NCBI GenBank assembly: GCA_009773455.1
Contig: WSXU01000006.1
Coordinates: forward strand, 1 to 64,000
DNA from: Bacteroidota bacterium
Lineage (GTDB): Bacteria > Bacteroidota > Bacteroidia > Bacteroidales > Lentimicrobiaceae
DNA length: 64,000 nt
Direction: 5' to 3'
This document shows positions 1 through 9,589 of this stretch, piece after piece. The stretch's first letter is position 1, and each line of letters opens with the position of its first letter. Under the pieces are notes generated by a model. That model made no database searches, was not told the DNA's origin, and saw nothing but the letters and a program-made list of their open reading frames with translations. The translations under genes were made by a program, and so were the position numbers.

Positions 1-1035
1 CCTGAAGACAAAGAGTATTTCTACAGAATCATCAACCAGAACGGTGAGCAGCTGCTGTCGATCATCAATGACATCATCAGCATTGCAACGATTGAAGCCG
101 GACAGGAGAAAATCCGCCATGCAAAAACAAACGTAAATGAAATGCTTGCCATGCTTTATGAGCAGTATAAATTTCAGGGCTCAGGCAAGAGTATAATGCT
201 GAATTTCAGGACCCTTCCCGGTCAGGCTTCAGGCGTGATTAAGACGGATGAAACCAAATTAAGACAGGTACTTACGAATCTGATTGGCAATGCCCTGAAA
301 TTCACCGAACAGGGAATGATAGAGTTTGGATGTATTCAACAATCGGGAATGCTCGAATTTTACGTTCAGGATACAGGCATTGGTATTGCACCTGAGATGC
401 ACCGGGTGATTTTCGAAAGGTTCAGACAGGCCAACGATAATCCGAAAAAGGAGTATGGAGGAAATGGCCTGGGACTGGCAATTTCAAAAGCGTATGTTGA
501 ATTGCTCGGTGGCAGAATCTGGCTTGAATCAGTTCCGGGAAAAGGTTCAACATTCAGGTTTACAATACCCCATATCCCTGCTGAAGTTATTCATGATAAA
601 AGAACAATCGCGTCAAACCCGGTGAATGTCATGAGCGGGAAAGGCAGAACACTGCTGATCGCCGAGGATACCTATGCAAACTTCCAGTTGCTAGATGCCA
701 TTCTGAAGAAGCTTGGCTACAGGATTATCCACGTTGAAAATGGGATTCAGGCAGTGGAATCATGCAGAAACGTCCCTGAAATAGACCTTGTGCTGATGGA
801 TATGAAGATGCCGGAAATGGACGGATACGTTGCGACCGGAATCATAAAGGAAATGAGACCTGAACTGCCTGTTGTTGCCGTTACAGCTTATGCCCTTGGC
901 GGTGATAAGGATAAAGCCCTGAAAGCCGGGTGTGACGACTATATTGCCAAGCCAGTAAAACCTGCAAATGTGCTTGAAATTCTGAACAGGTTGCTCAGCC
1001 CCTCATTCAATGGAGAGAGTTCAAAGGAGTCGTGA
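1..1035 (+). CDS. Hybrid sensor histidine kinase / response regulator (5' end outside window)
   Basis: The reading frame is open from the first base, so this is the last 344 residues of a larger protein. It starts in the second helix of a HisKA dimerisation domain; the phospho-accepting His lies upstream of the window. A HATPase_c domain follows, with the N box near residues 87-102, the G1 motif DTGIGI at 124-129 and the G2 motif GNGLGLA at about 154-160. After a short linker comes a receiver domain (about 217-335) with the phospho-acceptor Asp at 267 (LMDMKMP) and the conserved Lys at 317 (AKP). This is a hybrid kinase in which the receiver is the last domain. The sensed signal and partner cannot be told because the N-terminus is missing. 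The gene converges with the terC-like gene 30 bases downstream. Confidence 0.93.
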   Translation, partial: PEDKEYFYRIINQNGEQLLSIINDIISIATIEAGQEKIRHAKTNVNEMLAMLYEQYKFQGSGKSIMLNFRTLPGQASGVIKTDETKLRQVLTNLIGNALKFTEQGMIEFGCIQQSGMLEFYVQDTGIGIAPEMHRVIFERFRQANDNPKKEYGGNGLGLAISKAYVELLGGRIWLESVPGKGSTFRFTIPHIPAEVIHDKRTIASNPVNVMSGKGRTLLIAEDTYANFQLLDAILKKLGYRIIHVENGIQAVESCRNVPEIDLVLMDMKMPEMDGYVATGIIKEMRPELPVVAVTAYALGGDKDKALKAGCDDYIAKPVKPANVLEILNRLLSPSFNGESSKES

Positions 1036-1041
1036 AGATGT

Positions 1042-1065
1042 GCCTGTTCCGGATTACCGACAGGC
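1042..1065. terminator. Weak hairpin in the convergent gap
   Basis: A 6-bp stem (GCCTGT / ACAGGC) with a 12-nt loop fills most of the 30-base gap between the sensor kinase and the terC-like gene. There is only a modest T-rich stretch after it, so a terminator role is tentative. Confidence 0.3.
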
Positions 1066-1821
1066 CTATTTGCTGCCTTTTGTTTTCTTATCTTCAACAT
1101 AATGGTCCCTGGTGTCAACAGGTTTCACACCCTGCCTGGTCATACGCATCTGGAGTACATCAACCAGCAGTGAGAAGGCCATCGAGAAGTATATGTATCC
1201 TTTTGGTATTTCGATGCCAAATCCTTCACTCATCAGCGAGAAGCCGATCAGCAGAAGGAAGGCAAGGGCCAGCATTTTGAATGCAGGGTGGGTGTTCACA
1301 AATTTGCTGATGGGTTCTGCAGCAAACATCATAATCCCAACCGAAATAATCACTGCTGCAAACATGATCCAGAGTTCATTGGCCATTCCTACAGCCGTGA
1401 TGATAGAATCCAGTGAAAATACCACATCCATAATCAGAATCTGGATGAGAATACCTGAAAAAGTAACTTTACGGATGGTTTTGGAAATATCTCCTTCCTC
1501 GCCTTCCACTTTATGGTAAATCTCTGAAGTGCTTTTAAAGAGAAGGAAGAGTCCCCCGAGTATCAGGATAATGTCTTTTCCTGAAAAGCCTTGTCCGAAC
1601 AGACTGAACAATTCATTTTTAAGCTGCATAATTATCGTGATGATGGACAATAGTCCCAATCTGAGGAACATAGCCAGGATCAGACCGTATCTTCTTGCTT
1701 TTTTTTGCTGGTGCTGGGGCAGTTTGCCTGAAAGGATGGATAAAAAGACAATATTATCAATGCCCAGCACAATCTCAAGCAAAACCAGGGTAAGGAGGGA
1801 GGCTATTGTTTCGAAAACCAT
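1066..1821 (-). CDS. TerC family integral membrane protein
   Basis: 251 residues, almost entirely hydrophobic, with about seven predicted membrane segments. It carries the two acidic signatures of the TerC family inside membrane helices: EIVLGIDNIVFLS near residues 16-28 and MDVVFSLDSIITAVG near 130-144. TerC-family proteins (TerC, YkoY, Alx, MeeF) are inner-membrane proteins linked to manganese efflux and metal loading of exported proteins; which role applies here is inference. It stands alone, with a good TAnnTTTG box about 65 bases upstream of the start. No other tellurite-resistance genes are nearby, so a tellurium role is not supported. Confidence 0.9.
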   Translation of the reverse strand: MVFETIASLLTLVLLEIVLGIDNIVFLSILSGKLPQHQQKKARRYGLILAMFLRLGLLSIITIIMQLKNELFSLFGQGFSGKDIILILGGLFLLFKSTSEIYHKVEGEEGDISKTIRKVTFSGILIQILIMDVVFSLDSIITAVGMANELWIMFAAVIISVGIMMFAAEPISKFVNTHPAFKMLALAFLLLIGFSLMSEGFGIEIPKGYIYFSMAFSLLVDVLQMRMTRQGVKPVDTRDHYVEDKKTKGSK

Positions 1822-1886
1822 TTCTTTGCATTTAATGAATTAATGGAATCCTGAAATCCTGTCGTGTTGGTTTCCGTTTTCCGGTG

Positions 1887-1894
1887 CAAAGATA
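1887..1894 (-). promoter_or_regulatory. Bacteroidota -7 box for the terC-like gene
   Basis: Read on the minus strand this is TATCTTTG, an exact TAnnTTTG match 66 bases upstream of the start codon. No clear TTTG -33 element is seen at the expected distance. Confidence 0.45.
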
Positions 1895-1926
1895 ACCAGT
1901 TGGGTTGGTTTTTTATTCCGGCCGGA

Positions 1927-2865
1927 TTAATTTCTAATCTGAAACTTGGCTGATGCCAGTGAAACACCATCTTTAGAAAGCCGGTACATATAGGTTCCTT
2001 CAGCAAGGTTTTTCCTCACAATACTGAAAGTAGAGGTGGTAATCTGAACTTTCCGGATCAGTTTGCCGGTCATGGTATAAATGTCCATGGTGGAACCTGT
2101 CCATGAAACCGGGATGATCAGGGTGGCATTTTCATTGAACGGATTAGGATATATACTGACGGAGTTTTCAGATTGTGGCAGTGAAAAGGTGGCTGTTGGA
2201 ATTTCACATTCACTTATCGTATCAGGATAAACAGTATAACCGTTTTTCGAAAAACAAGCGAGAAATGTTCCGAACTCAAAAGGTGGATCCATATAAGCAA
2301 GCAATCCGAAGGTACTTCCAATACCTTCAATCAGATGTACATATTCCGGTGCATATTCCGTACTTATGGCAAATCTCCGGTGATATTGCGATCCGACGGC
2401 AACAGAATCAATGGCTGTGACAAACTTAAAACCGGAAAATGATGAATTATAATAGGTTTCAGGCAATGTGTCACCTAAACTTAGATCAAAATCATAAAGC
2501 AGGGTATCCCTTAGCGCTCCTTCGGGCAGGTAATAAACTTTACGTGTAGCAGTATCTTCCCTGAATGCCCCGTTAGGGAAATCAATAAGGTAAGAAAAAA
2601 CGTGTGTGCAATCACCACCGGGTGAAGTTAAATAATGCGCACCATGTGTATGAATTTTATGGTAAACCTGCCCGAATACCAGGGTGTCCCCTGAAACAAT
2701 ATTGCTGTAATCGGCGCAGCAATTGCATTGGTAACCGCCTGAAAATTCCGTCCAGAAAGCGTTTGAAACAGGAAAGGGCTGATATGGCAGATTCTGACCT
2801 TTAGAAAAAGGAATCAGTAAAAATGAGAATGTTGACAGAATAAGAATCTTTCTATATGAAATCAT
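1927..2865 (-). CDS. Secreted protein with T9SS type A sorting domain
   Basis: 312 residues. An N-terminal signal peptide (hydrophobic core about residues 7-20, ending near SKGQ) is followed by a roughly 200-residue body that I do not recognise. The body contains a Cys motif (CNCC near residue 48) and several Tyr/Gly-rich beta-like stretches. The last 80 or so residues form a T9SS C-terminal domain, with SIYPNPFNENATL, a middle GKLIRKVQI-type strand and a final GTYMYRLS-type strand. It is therefore probably exported by the Sec system, moved through the outer membrane by T9SS and attached to the surface or released. Function unknown. Confidence 0.85.
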   Translation of the reverse strand: MISYRKILILSTFSFLLIPFSKGQNLPYQPFPVSNAFWTEFSGGYQCNCCADYSNIVSGDTLVFGQVYHKIHTHGAHYLTSPGGDCTHVFSYLIDFPNGAFREDTATRKVYYLPEGALRDTLLYDFDLSLGDTLPETYYNSSFSGFKFVTAIDSVAVGSQYHRRFAISTEYAPEYVHLIEGIGSTFGLLAYMDPPFEFGTFLACFSKNGYTVYPDTISECEIPTATFSLPQSENSVSIYPNPFNENATLIIPVSWTGSTMDIYTMTGKLIRKVQITTSTFSIVRKNLAEGTYMYRLSKDGVSLASAKFQIRN

Positions 2866-2950
2866 ATAATGTAGAGTTACTATGAATATTAACTTCTATA
2901 CGGTTGAAAATGATCGTATTAGAGCATCTGATTTTTAGTATCCGACTACA

Positions 2951-2958
2951 CAAATATA
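2951..2958 (-). promoter_or_regulatory. Bacteroidota -7 box for the T9SS cargo gene
   Basis: On the minus strand this reads TATATTTG, an exact TAnnTTTG match about 85 bases upstream of the start at 2865. A -33 element is not clear. Confidence 0.4.
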
Positions 2959-3094
2959 ATGACACAAATTGGTTTTTTGTTAATATATCTATTATTAAAA
3001 CGAATGAAATAAGCAGTTTTTTTTATAGTAATTCCGGTCTGTATTAAGTTAACCAAGGGGGCACCGGATCTGAATGTACCTGGCTTGGTTCAGT

Positions 3095-5932
3095 TTAATC
3101 AGCAGTGGTGTACCCGGTTTTTTTTCCTTTATCTATAGCAGGTATCCCCTTTACCATCCATTCGGGGGCTGGTTTTCCTTTCAGGTAATGGTCAAAAAAC
3201 TGCATCATCCGGATATCCAGGTCTTTCATATTTGCCCTGCGCGACAGGTTGTGTTCATCTCCATTGTAATTCAGCAACCACACGGGTTTTCCGAGCCTTC
3301 TCATGGCAGTGAACAGTTCAATGCCCTGGTACCATGGAACGGCACCATCCCCGTCGTTTGACATGATCAGCAATGGTGTCTGAATTTTATCTGCTTTAAA
3401 AAGCGGAGAATTTTCAATATACAGGTCTGGTCTTTCCCACAGGGTTGCACCAATGCGGCTTTGTCCCTCCTCATACTGGAATTGCCTCACCATGCCCGAT
3501 TCCCAGCGGATGCCACCATAGGCACTCGTCATGTTGCTTACCGGAGCCCCGGCCATGGCAGCTTTAAACAGGCTGGTCCTTGTCACCAGCCAGGCAGCCT
3601 GGTAACCACCCCAGCTCTGCCCCTGCAGGCCCATGTGATCTTTATCAACAAAACCTTTGGCAATCAGGGCTTCAGTGCCGCTGATCACGGCATCGTAAGC
3701 ACTCTGGCCGGGAAAACCATCCCTGTATCTGATATCGGGAATAAATACAAGATACCCGTTGCTGCTGCAGTAGGCCGGACTGATGATGCTTCGCGATGGC
3801 TTTGGGGTATAATACTGGTGAAGCTGATCGGAATTCTTTTCATAGAAATAAACAAGCATGGGATATTTATGTCCCTGATCAAACCCTTCAGGTGTATAGA
3901 GCAGACCTTCAGCCTCTTTGCCGTCAGGCATGATCCATTTTACCAATTTTACATTGCCCCACAGGTAGTTACCCTGCTGGGGATTGACCTCAGAAACTTT
4001 ATGTTGTTTGCTGAAATCAGTTTTACTCAGCATCAGGTCTGGAAAAAGGCGGAAGTTGCCTTTCGTCCAGATTATATCATCTGAATTCCTTGCTTTTGTT
4101 GGGTTGGAGTATTTGAAAGGACCCCTTTCAAGCAGCGTCAATTGATTTGATTCTGCCAATTGAAGCCTGTAAAATCCACCATCCTTGTTTGTTTCATCGA
4201 AAGCATTCAGTAGAAAAACCCCGTTTTCACCAATGTAAGGCACTTCCTGATTGAGTTTGATGTTCTGGAACCGGATGTTGTTTAGTCGCCCTTCCCCTTT
4301 GGTCAGATTCACCTGTATGTCGGCACCTGCAGGATCGAGTCCCCAGAGGTCAAAACGGTCATAAACAACGAACATTTCATCATTGATTGTCCAGCCGGCA
4401 GAGCCAACCGGACCTGGTTTGGCCGGTACATCGTTCTCTTCATCATAAAATGCTGTTTCTTTACCGGCGAAATGCCTGAATGCCTTTCTGTGTTTCAGGT
4501 CCATGGTGTACCAGAGGCTGTCGTTCCGGTTGTACCACGATAAATATTTCTGGGTTGTGCTCAAAGTAACAGGACCATCGTGCCGGGTTAGAAGGCGGTC
4601 GCATCGACCACTTTCCATATCCACCAGGTAAACATCGCGATAGCCGGCATCTTTCCAGGAGGTTTCCATCAGGTACTTTTCATCGGCAAACCCAAGCGCA
4701 TACCTTCCGTTTCCCCTGAATCCGGTAGTAATCTCCCTGATTGAGTCATTTGCAAGCCTGACCAGCTTTCCTTTTGCGGGGTAAAATACAGTCAGGAAGG
4801 TTCGCTTCTTTTCGGCATCCACTTGTTTGAGCTGCTGTGTCTGCAAAAGAGGGTCTTTCCAGTTCCAGACGTCTACCCTGGCTTTTTCATCTTCGGTCAG
4901 TGTGTCTTTGGGTTCAATACGTGGAGTAGGGGCTATGCCAAAAAAGAGTTTACTGCCATCCTGTGAAAACCAGACCTTCCCGTTTTCACCAGGACTGAAG
5001 CCGGCAGGGAGTTCTTTGTCAGCAGTGTCCGCTGCAGGGATTAACTTTTCCCTGTAATGATAAAGACTGTACCGCTTCACTTCAGAAGTGTCGCTGCTGT
5101 AAAGGAATGCCACCTGTATGCCGGCTGTATCAATGGCAATGTTCTTAATTAAGCCAGGTCCATGGAAAATTTCTCTTTCAGAATTTCTACCGGTATCAAA
5201 AAGGCAGATCCGGCTTACCGGCAGACTGTCGTTCCGATAGGAAGCCCAGGCCAGGGTAAGGCCATTCTCACTTATGGCAAAGGAGGTAACACTATCCCAC
5301 GATTGGATGAAATCTTTTGCAGGGATAATGTACTTTAGTGTAAAGGTTTCTGTTTTGTCTTTCTTTTTATCTTTTACTTCTTTGGTTTTATCCGGATTCT
5401 CAGCTTTTTTTATAGTGGTAGTGTCCTTTGCTGTGGTATCTGTATTTTTCTCAGGTTTCGGTGTTTCGAGCAAGGCTGCTACCCAATCAGAACCTTTTAC
5501 CGGCAAAGAGAATGATTTTAATCCGGGGAAGCGGTAAATTTTACCATTGAAAGCACTGATGCCAAGAGAGTCTTTGGGCAGTTCTTCTTTCTTTTTCCCA
5601 TCCAGTTTTGCTTTCCGTGATTCCCTGTAAAATGGCTTAACTTTATAAACAATAAAACCATTCCCCGAAGAAAAGGATGCTTCGCAGGCCCGTGCTATGG
5701 TATCGTTCCTTTTTTCGGCAGGAGTAATCACAACAAGGCTTCCATCGCCCAGCTGAGGATTGATTTCACAGGCAACAATTTTACCGTTATTGCTGATCTG
5801 TGGCCGTTCAAGGTTCTTCCAGCCATCATATACATCAGGGTTTAAAGGGATCTTATCCTGTGACAATACAGTAGTTCCCGAGAGGAGTAAGCAAAGAATC
5901 AATAAAAATGTGGCAGATGTGAAGTACTTCAT
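3095..5932 (-). CDS. Prolyl oligopeptidase family (S9) serine peptidase, exported
   Basis: 945 residues. A signal peptide (residues 1-24, ending TTVLSQ) is followed by a long beta-propeller-like region (about 30-650) and a C-terminal alpha/beta hydrolase catalytic domain (about 660-930). The catalytic Ser is S773 in GQSWGGYQ, the Asp is probably D862 in GDGAVPW, and the His is H894 in DEHNLSR, in the order and spacing expected for S9 peptidases (DPP/acylaminoacyl peptidase type). It likely cleaves peptides in the periplasm. The propeller carries a Lys/Thr-rich low-complexity insert at about 155-195. At 945 residues it is longer than most bacterial S9 enzymes (650-750). It stands alone, with no close partner gene. 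Exact substrate preference cannot be read from sequence. Confidence 0.92.
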   Translation of the reverse strand: MKYFTSATFLLILCLLLSGTTVLSQDKIPLNPDVYDGWKNLERPQISNNGKIVACEINPQLGDGSLVVITPAEKRNDTIARACEASFSSGNGFIVYKVKPFYRESRKAKLDGKKKEELPKDSLGISAFNGKIYRFPGLKSFSLPVKGSDWVAALLETPKPEKNTDTTAKDTTTIKKAENPDKTKEVKDKKKDKTETFTLKYIIPAKDFIQSWDSVTSFAISENGLTLAWASYRNDSLPVSRICLFDTGRNSEREIFHGPGLIKNIAIDTAGIQVAFLYSSDTSEVKRYSLYHYREKLIPAADTADKELPAGFSPGENGKVWFSQDGSKLFFGIAPTPRIEPKDTLTEDEKARVDVWNWKDPLLQTQQLKQVDAEKKRTFLTVFYPAKGKLVRLANDSIREITTGFRGNGRYALGFADEKYLMETSWKDAGYRDVYLVDMESGRCDRLLTRHDGPVTLSTTQKYLSWYNRNDSLWYTMDLKHRKAFRHFAGKETAFYDEENDVPAKPGPVGSAGWTINDEMFVVYDRFDLWGLDPAGADIQVNLTKGEGRLNNIRFQNIKLNQEVPYIGENGVFLLNAFDETNKDGGFYRLQLAESNQLTLLERGPFKYSNPTKARNSDDIIWTKGNFRLFPDLMLSKTDFSKQHKVSEVNPQQGNYLWGNVKLVKWIMPDGKEAEGLLYTPEGFDQGHKYPMLVYFYEKNSDQLHQYYTPKPSRSIISPAYCSSNGYLVFIPDIRYRDGFPGQSAYDAVISGTEALIAKGFVDKDHMGLQGQSWGGYQAAWLVTRTSLFKAAMAGAPVSNMTSAYGGIRWESGMVRQFQYEEGQSRIGATLWERPDLYIENSPLFKADKIQTPLLIMSNDGDGAVPWYQGIELFTAMRRLGKPVWLLNYNGDEHNLSRRANMKDLDIRMMQFFDHYLKGKPAPEWMVKGIPAIDKGKKTGYTTAD

Positions 5933-6218
5933 TATTACGGGTTAATCAGTTAAGAATGCTATTTTGTGCAAATGTCGCTAATTTCCGTCAAATCCTGCCA
6001 TCCGGTTGATTTCGGATGCCCCCGGAGAAGTCGGGAGTTTATCACAAACTGTGAAGCATGAAGATGATTTTTTTAGATTTTTTAACAACCGCCTTAGAAT
6101 AAATCATTTTCTTAAACCTCAGAACATTTGCCCATTTTAAAGTGTTGAAAAGGAAAAGAAGACAATCAATGTCTGCCTTTCTGCATATGAACCATTTTCG
6201 CATCCCGATTAAATGATG
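5933..6218. other. Intergenic region between divergent S9 peptidase and glycogen cluster
   Basis: About 290 bases with no credible gene. A 67-codon frame on the minus strand has no recognisable features. The region should hold the start signals for both divergent genes; only the plus-strand promoter at 6219 is clear. Confidence 0.5.
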
Positions 6219-6226
6219 TATCTTTG
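6219..6226 (+). promoter_or_regulatory. Bacteroidota -7 box for the glycogen cluster
   Basis: TATCTTTG followed by C, an exact TAnnTTTG match 42 bases before the debranching enzyme start. A loose TTTC at about 20 bases further upstream may serve as the -33 element. It probably drives the 6269-11197 genes and perhaps beyond. Confidence 0.55.
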
Positions 6227-6268
6227 CACCTTCATTAACGGTCATATCAAATAGCCAAAGTTGCTGTT

Positions 6269-8218
6269 ATGAGTTATATAAATTTCGATAAAAGTCAGCT
6301 TGTAAACCTTGAATACAGCCTTCCGAAGGAGCTCCTGAGGTCAAGCCGTGAAGGAGCTTATGCAAGCAGTACCATCATCAACTGCAATACAAGAAAATAC
6401 CATGGTCTCCTGGTTGTGCCACAACCCGCCATTGATGGTGGAAATCATGTTCTTCTTTCTGCTTTTGATGAAACACTGATCCAGCATAATGCTGAGTTTA
6501 ATCTGGGTATCAGGAAGTATCAGGGAGAGGTTTTCTCACCAAAGGGTCACAAATACCTGAAAGACTTTACCACCGAACCAATCCCGAAACTCACTTATGG
6601 GGTAGGGGGCATTGAGTTTACCAAAGAGATGCTCTTTTCGCACAAGGATGGCAGGATGATTATTAAATATACCCTTGTCGAAGCTCACTCACCCACCATC
6701 ATCCGGTTCAGACCCTTTCTGGCCTTCAGGAACATTCATGCGCTCTGCAAAGCCAATTATGATGTTGATACCAGTTACGAAGCGATTTCAAACGGGATCA
6801 GGTTAAGGATGTACCGGGGTTATTCCTATGTTCACCTTCAGTTTTCAAAAGAGCCTGAATATGTGCATGTTCCTGACTGGTATTATAATATTGAATACAT
6901 CAAGGAGAAGGCTCGTGGGTACGAGTACCTCGAAGACCTATACGTGCCGGGATATTTTGAAATGCCCATAGCCAAAGGAGAAAGCATCTATTTTTCGGCA
7001 GGCATCGAGGCGGTTAATCCGGCTACATTAAAAAAATTGTACACCAGCGAGATTGAACGCCGTGTACCACGCGATAGTTTCGAAACCTGCCTGTTAAATG
7101 CCTCTCAGCAATTTATTGTCAAGAGCGGAAAAAAGGTTGAAGTCATTGCCGGATACCCCTGGTTTGGCAGGTGGGGCCGCGATACCTTTATCTCTTTGCC
7201 GGGGCTTGCACTGGTAGCCGGCGAATTCAAAACAGCCAAGGCCGCCATCGATACCATCATTCAGGAGATGCGGGGTCCACTGTTTCCGAACAAGGGAATA
7301 GGAGAACAAACCCTCTACAATTCAGCCGACGCGCCACTGTGGTTTTTCTGGACTTTGCAACAATATGGTTTATATACCAAAACAACCCGCAAACTCTGGA
7401 AAGAATACGGAAAGAAACTGAAAACAATTCTTGAAGGGTATAGGGCCGGCACTGCATATAATATCAAAATGCACGACAACGGACTTATTTATGCTGGTGA
7501 AACCGGTTATGCAGTTACCTGGATGGATGCCATTGTTGAAGGGAAGCCTGTCACCCCCCGCATCGGTTACACGGTTGAGATCAACGCCTTGTGGTACAAT
7601 GCACTGATGTTTGCCATGGAGTTGGCAACACAGGCGGGGGATCAGGACTTTACAGACGAATGGAAAGACATTGCTGCAGCGTTCCCGCAGGCATTTGTCA
7701 ATAACTTCTGGGATGCGAAACGAGGTTACCTCGCAGATTATACAAATGGTGAGTACAAAGATTTCTCTGTCAGGCCCAACATGGTTTTTGCTACCTCATT
7801 GCCTTACTCACCGGTAAGTGAAGAGATGAGAAACGGGATTCTGGAAAGGATCCGCTCTGAACTTCTGACATCCAGAGGTCTGCGATCACTTGCTCCAAAA
7901 AATCCCCTGTACAAGGGGGTTTATGCAGGTAACCAGGCACAGCGTGACATGGCTTACCATCAGGGCTCAGTTTACCCCTGGCTGCTGGGACATTTCGTTG
8001 AAGGATACCTGGCGATACATGGCAAATCTGGCCTGAAACTCGTCACAGACCTGTATTTTGGTTTTAAAGAAGTTATGATGGAACATGGCGTTGGAACCAT
8101 TTCAGAGGTATACGACGGCGATCCCCCCCACAAACCCGGAGGGGCAATTTCCCAGTCGTGGAGTGTGGCTGAACTGCTCAGGATTAACTGGCTGATCAGA
8201 CAATATTCTGCCAAATAG
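6269..8218 (+). CDS. Glycogen debranching enzyme (amylo-alpha-1,6-glucosidase)
   Basis: 649 residues. An N-terminal beta-sandwich domain typical of bacterial and archaeal debranching enzymes (about 10-250, with NCNTRKYHGLL near 38-48) precedes an (alpha/alpha)6-barrel catalytic domain (about 270-645). Barrel signatures seen are GYPWFGRWGRDTF (Asp305), YNSADAPLWFFW, and near the C-terminus SVYPWLLGHFVEGYL and EVYDGDPPHKPGG. The family (GH133-like) hydrolyses alpha-1,6 branch glucosyl residues of glycogen. No signal peptide, so the enzyme is cytosolic. It is the first gene of a same-strand cluster of alpha-glucan enzymes, which supports a role in storage polysaccharide turnover together with the phosphorylase domain of the 11312-15580 gene. 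Confidence 0.93.
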   Translation: MSYINFDKSQLVNLEYSLPKELLRSSREGAYASSTIINCNTRKYHGLLVVPQPAIDGGNHVLLSAFDETLIQHNAEFNLGIRKYQGEVFSPKGHKYLKDFTTEPIPKLTYGVGGIEFTKEMLFSHKDGRMIIKYTLVEAHSPTIIRFRPFLAFRNIHALCKANYDVDTSYEAISNGIRLRMYRGYSYVHLQFSKEPEYVHVPDWYYNIEYIKEKARGYEYLEDLYVPGYFEMPIAKGESIYFSAGIEAVNPATLKKLYTSEIERRVPRDSFETCLLNASQQFIVKSGKKVEVIAGYPWFGRWGRDTFISLPGLALVAGEFKTAKAAIDTIIQEMRGPLFPNKGIGEQTLYNSADAPLWFFWTLQQYGLYTKTTRKLWKEYGKKLKTILEGYRAGTAYNIKMHDNGLIYAGETGYAVTWMDAIVEGKPVTPRIGYTVEINALWYNALMFAMELATQAGDQDFTDEWKDIAAAFPQAFVNNFWDAKRGYLADYTNGEYKDFSVRPNMVFATSLPYSPVSEEMRNGILERIRSELLTSRGLRSLAPKNPLYKGVYAGNQAQRDMAYHQGSVYPWLLGHFVEGYLAIHGKSGLKLVTDLYFGFKEVMMEHGVGTISEVYDGDPPHKPGGAISQSWSVAELLRINWLIRQYSAK

Positions 8219-8270
8219 GATTTTTGTTCGGATTATTTGTTTATTTTATTGAAAAGAAGGGATTTAGCAT

Positions 8271-9548
8271 ATGAAAGTACTGATGTTCGGTTGGGAGTTT
8301 CCACCTCATATTACCGGGGGACTTGGTACCGCTTGCTTTGGAATGACAAAAGGCCTGCTTAAAAACGGGGTTGAAGTTCTTTTTGTAGTGCCCAAAGCCT
8401 ATGGTGATGAAAGTCAGGAAGCAGTCAGGCTGATCAACGCCAGTGACGTAACCATCGATATCCGTAAAGCTGAACAACAGGACTTCTGGAAAAATATAAC
8501 CTATCTTGAAGTGAATTCAAGCCTGGTGCCCTATGTTGGGCCTGAAGCTTTTGATAACCTGATCGAAAAAGGAGAAGCCTATTTCAACTGGGCTGAAGAA
8601 TCCATTTATAATGCCCGTTATACTTTCTCAGGGAAATACGGCACAAACCTTCTGGAAGAAGTTTCCCGCTATGCACTCGTTGGCGCTCAGATTGCGTCTG
8701 AATCTCAGTTTGACCTGATTCATGCACACGACTGGCTTACCTATCCTGCCGGCATCGCTGCTAAAAAAGCAAGCGGAAAACCCCTTGTGGTTCACATGCA
8801 TGCCACGGAGTTCGACCGTTCGGGCGAAAATGTCAACCAACAGGTGTACGACATTGAGCGTCAGGGAATGGAAGCCGCAGATCGTGTCATAACTGTAAGT
8901 AACCTTACCAGGAACATTGTGATTGAAAGATATGGCATAAATCCTGACAAGGTGATTACCGTGCATAATGCTGTAGAACCGACCGACAGATCTGATTTTG
9001 AACATATTGAAAAACATGTACCTGAAAAGGTTGTCACATTCCTTGGTCGGGTCACTTTTCAGAAAGGTCCTGAATACTTCATCGAAGCCGCCTACAAGGT
9101 GCTTCAGCGCGACCCGAATGTGCGCTTTGTCATGGCTGGCACCGGCGATCTGCTCGAAAAAATGATCAGGCGTGTTGCCCAGTTGCACATAGCCACCAAA
9201 TTCCATTTTACCGGTTTTCTCAGAGGAGAGAATGTCGACCGGATGTTTGCTATGAGTGATGTTTATGTGATGCCATCGGTTTCAGAGCCATTTGGTATTT
9301 CACCACTTGAAGCCATGCGGTCAAATGTTCCTGTCGTCATATCCAAACAATCTGGTGTTGCAGAAGTACTGCAGCATGCCCTGAAAGTGGATTTCTGGGA
9401 TATAGATGCCATGGCAGATGCCATTTACGCATTGCTGCGATACAACAGCCTGTCGTCTGTCTTTTCAAAATACGGTGCCAGCGAAGTTGACAACCTGAAG
9501 TGGGAAAATGCAGCCCGGCTGATCAGGGATGTTTATGAGCAGGTTTAA
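8271..9548 (+). CDS. Glycosyltransferase family 4, glycogen-synthase-like
   Basis: 425 residues with a GT-B fold. The N-terminal half begins WEFPPHITGGLGTA, the starch/glycogen-synthase-like nucleotide-sugar entry loop. The C-terminal half has FLGRVTFQKGPEYFIEA and the donor-binding motif PSVSEPFGISPLEAM with the conserved E-x7-E acidic pair. Family knowledge: GT4 enzymes with this architecture use ADP- or UDP-glucose to extend alpha-1,4-glucan, or make maltose-phosphate or other glucosides. Here the position between a debranching enzyme and a GH57 enzyme suggests glucan synthesis, but the acceptor is inference. Cytosolic; 52 bases follow the previous gene and 41 precede the next, consistent with one operon. 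Confidence 0.88.
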   Translation: MKVLMFGWEFPPHITGGLGTACFGMTKGLLKNGVEVLFVVPKAYGDESQEAVRLINASDVTIDIRKAEQQDFWKNITYLEVNSSLVPYVGPEAFDNLIEKGEAYFNWAEESIYNARYTFSGKYGTNLLEEVSRYALVGAQIASESQFDLIHAHDWLTYPAGIAAKKASGKPLVVHMHATEFDRSGENVNQQVYDIERQGMEAADRVITVSNLTRNIVIERYGINPDKVITVHNAVEPTDRSDFEHIEKHVPEKVVTFLGRVTFQKGPEYFIEAAYKVLQRDPNVRFVMAGTGDLLEKMIRRVAQLHIATKFHFTGFLRGENVDRMFAMSDVYVMPSVSEPFGISPLEAMRSNVPVVISKQSGVAEVLQHALKVDFWDIDAMADAIYALLRYNSLSSVFSKYGASEVDNLKWENAARLIRDVYEQV

Positions 9549-9589
9549 TGAAATTCTAATGTATTGCTAAGAAATTAATATAGTGTAAT

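Noticed and set aside
3461-4084. 207-codon open frame on the plus strand opposite the S9 peptidase gene
   Set aside because: It lies wholly inside a well-supported gene, has no recognisable domain, and its composition follows from the other strand.
6042-6245. 67-codon frame in the gap before the glycogen cluster
   Set aside because: No signal peptide or domain, low complexity, and it overlaps the plus-strand promoter.
8628-9206. 192-codon frame opposite the GT4 gene
   Set aside because: Inside a strongly supported gene on the other strand, without protein features of its own.
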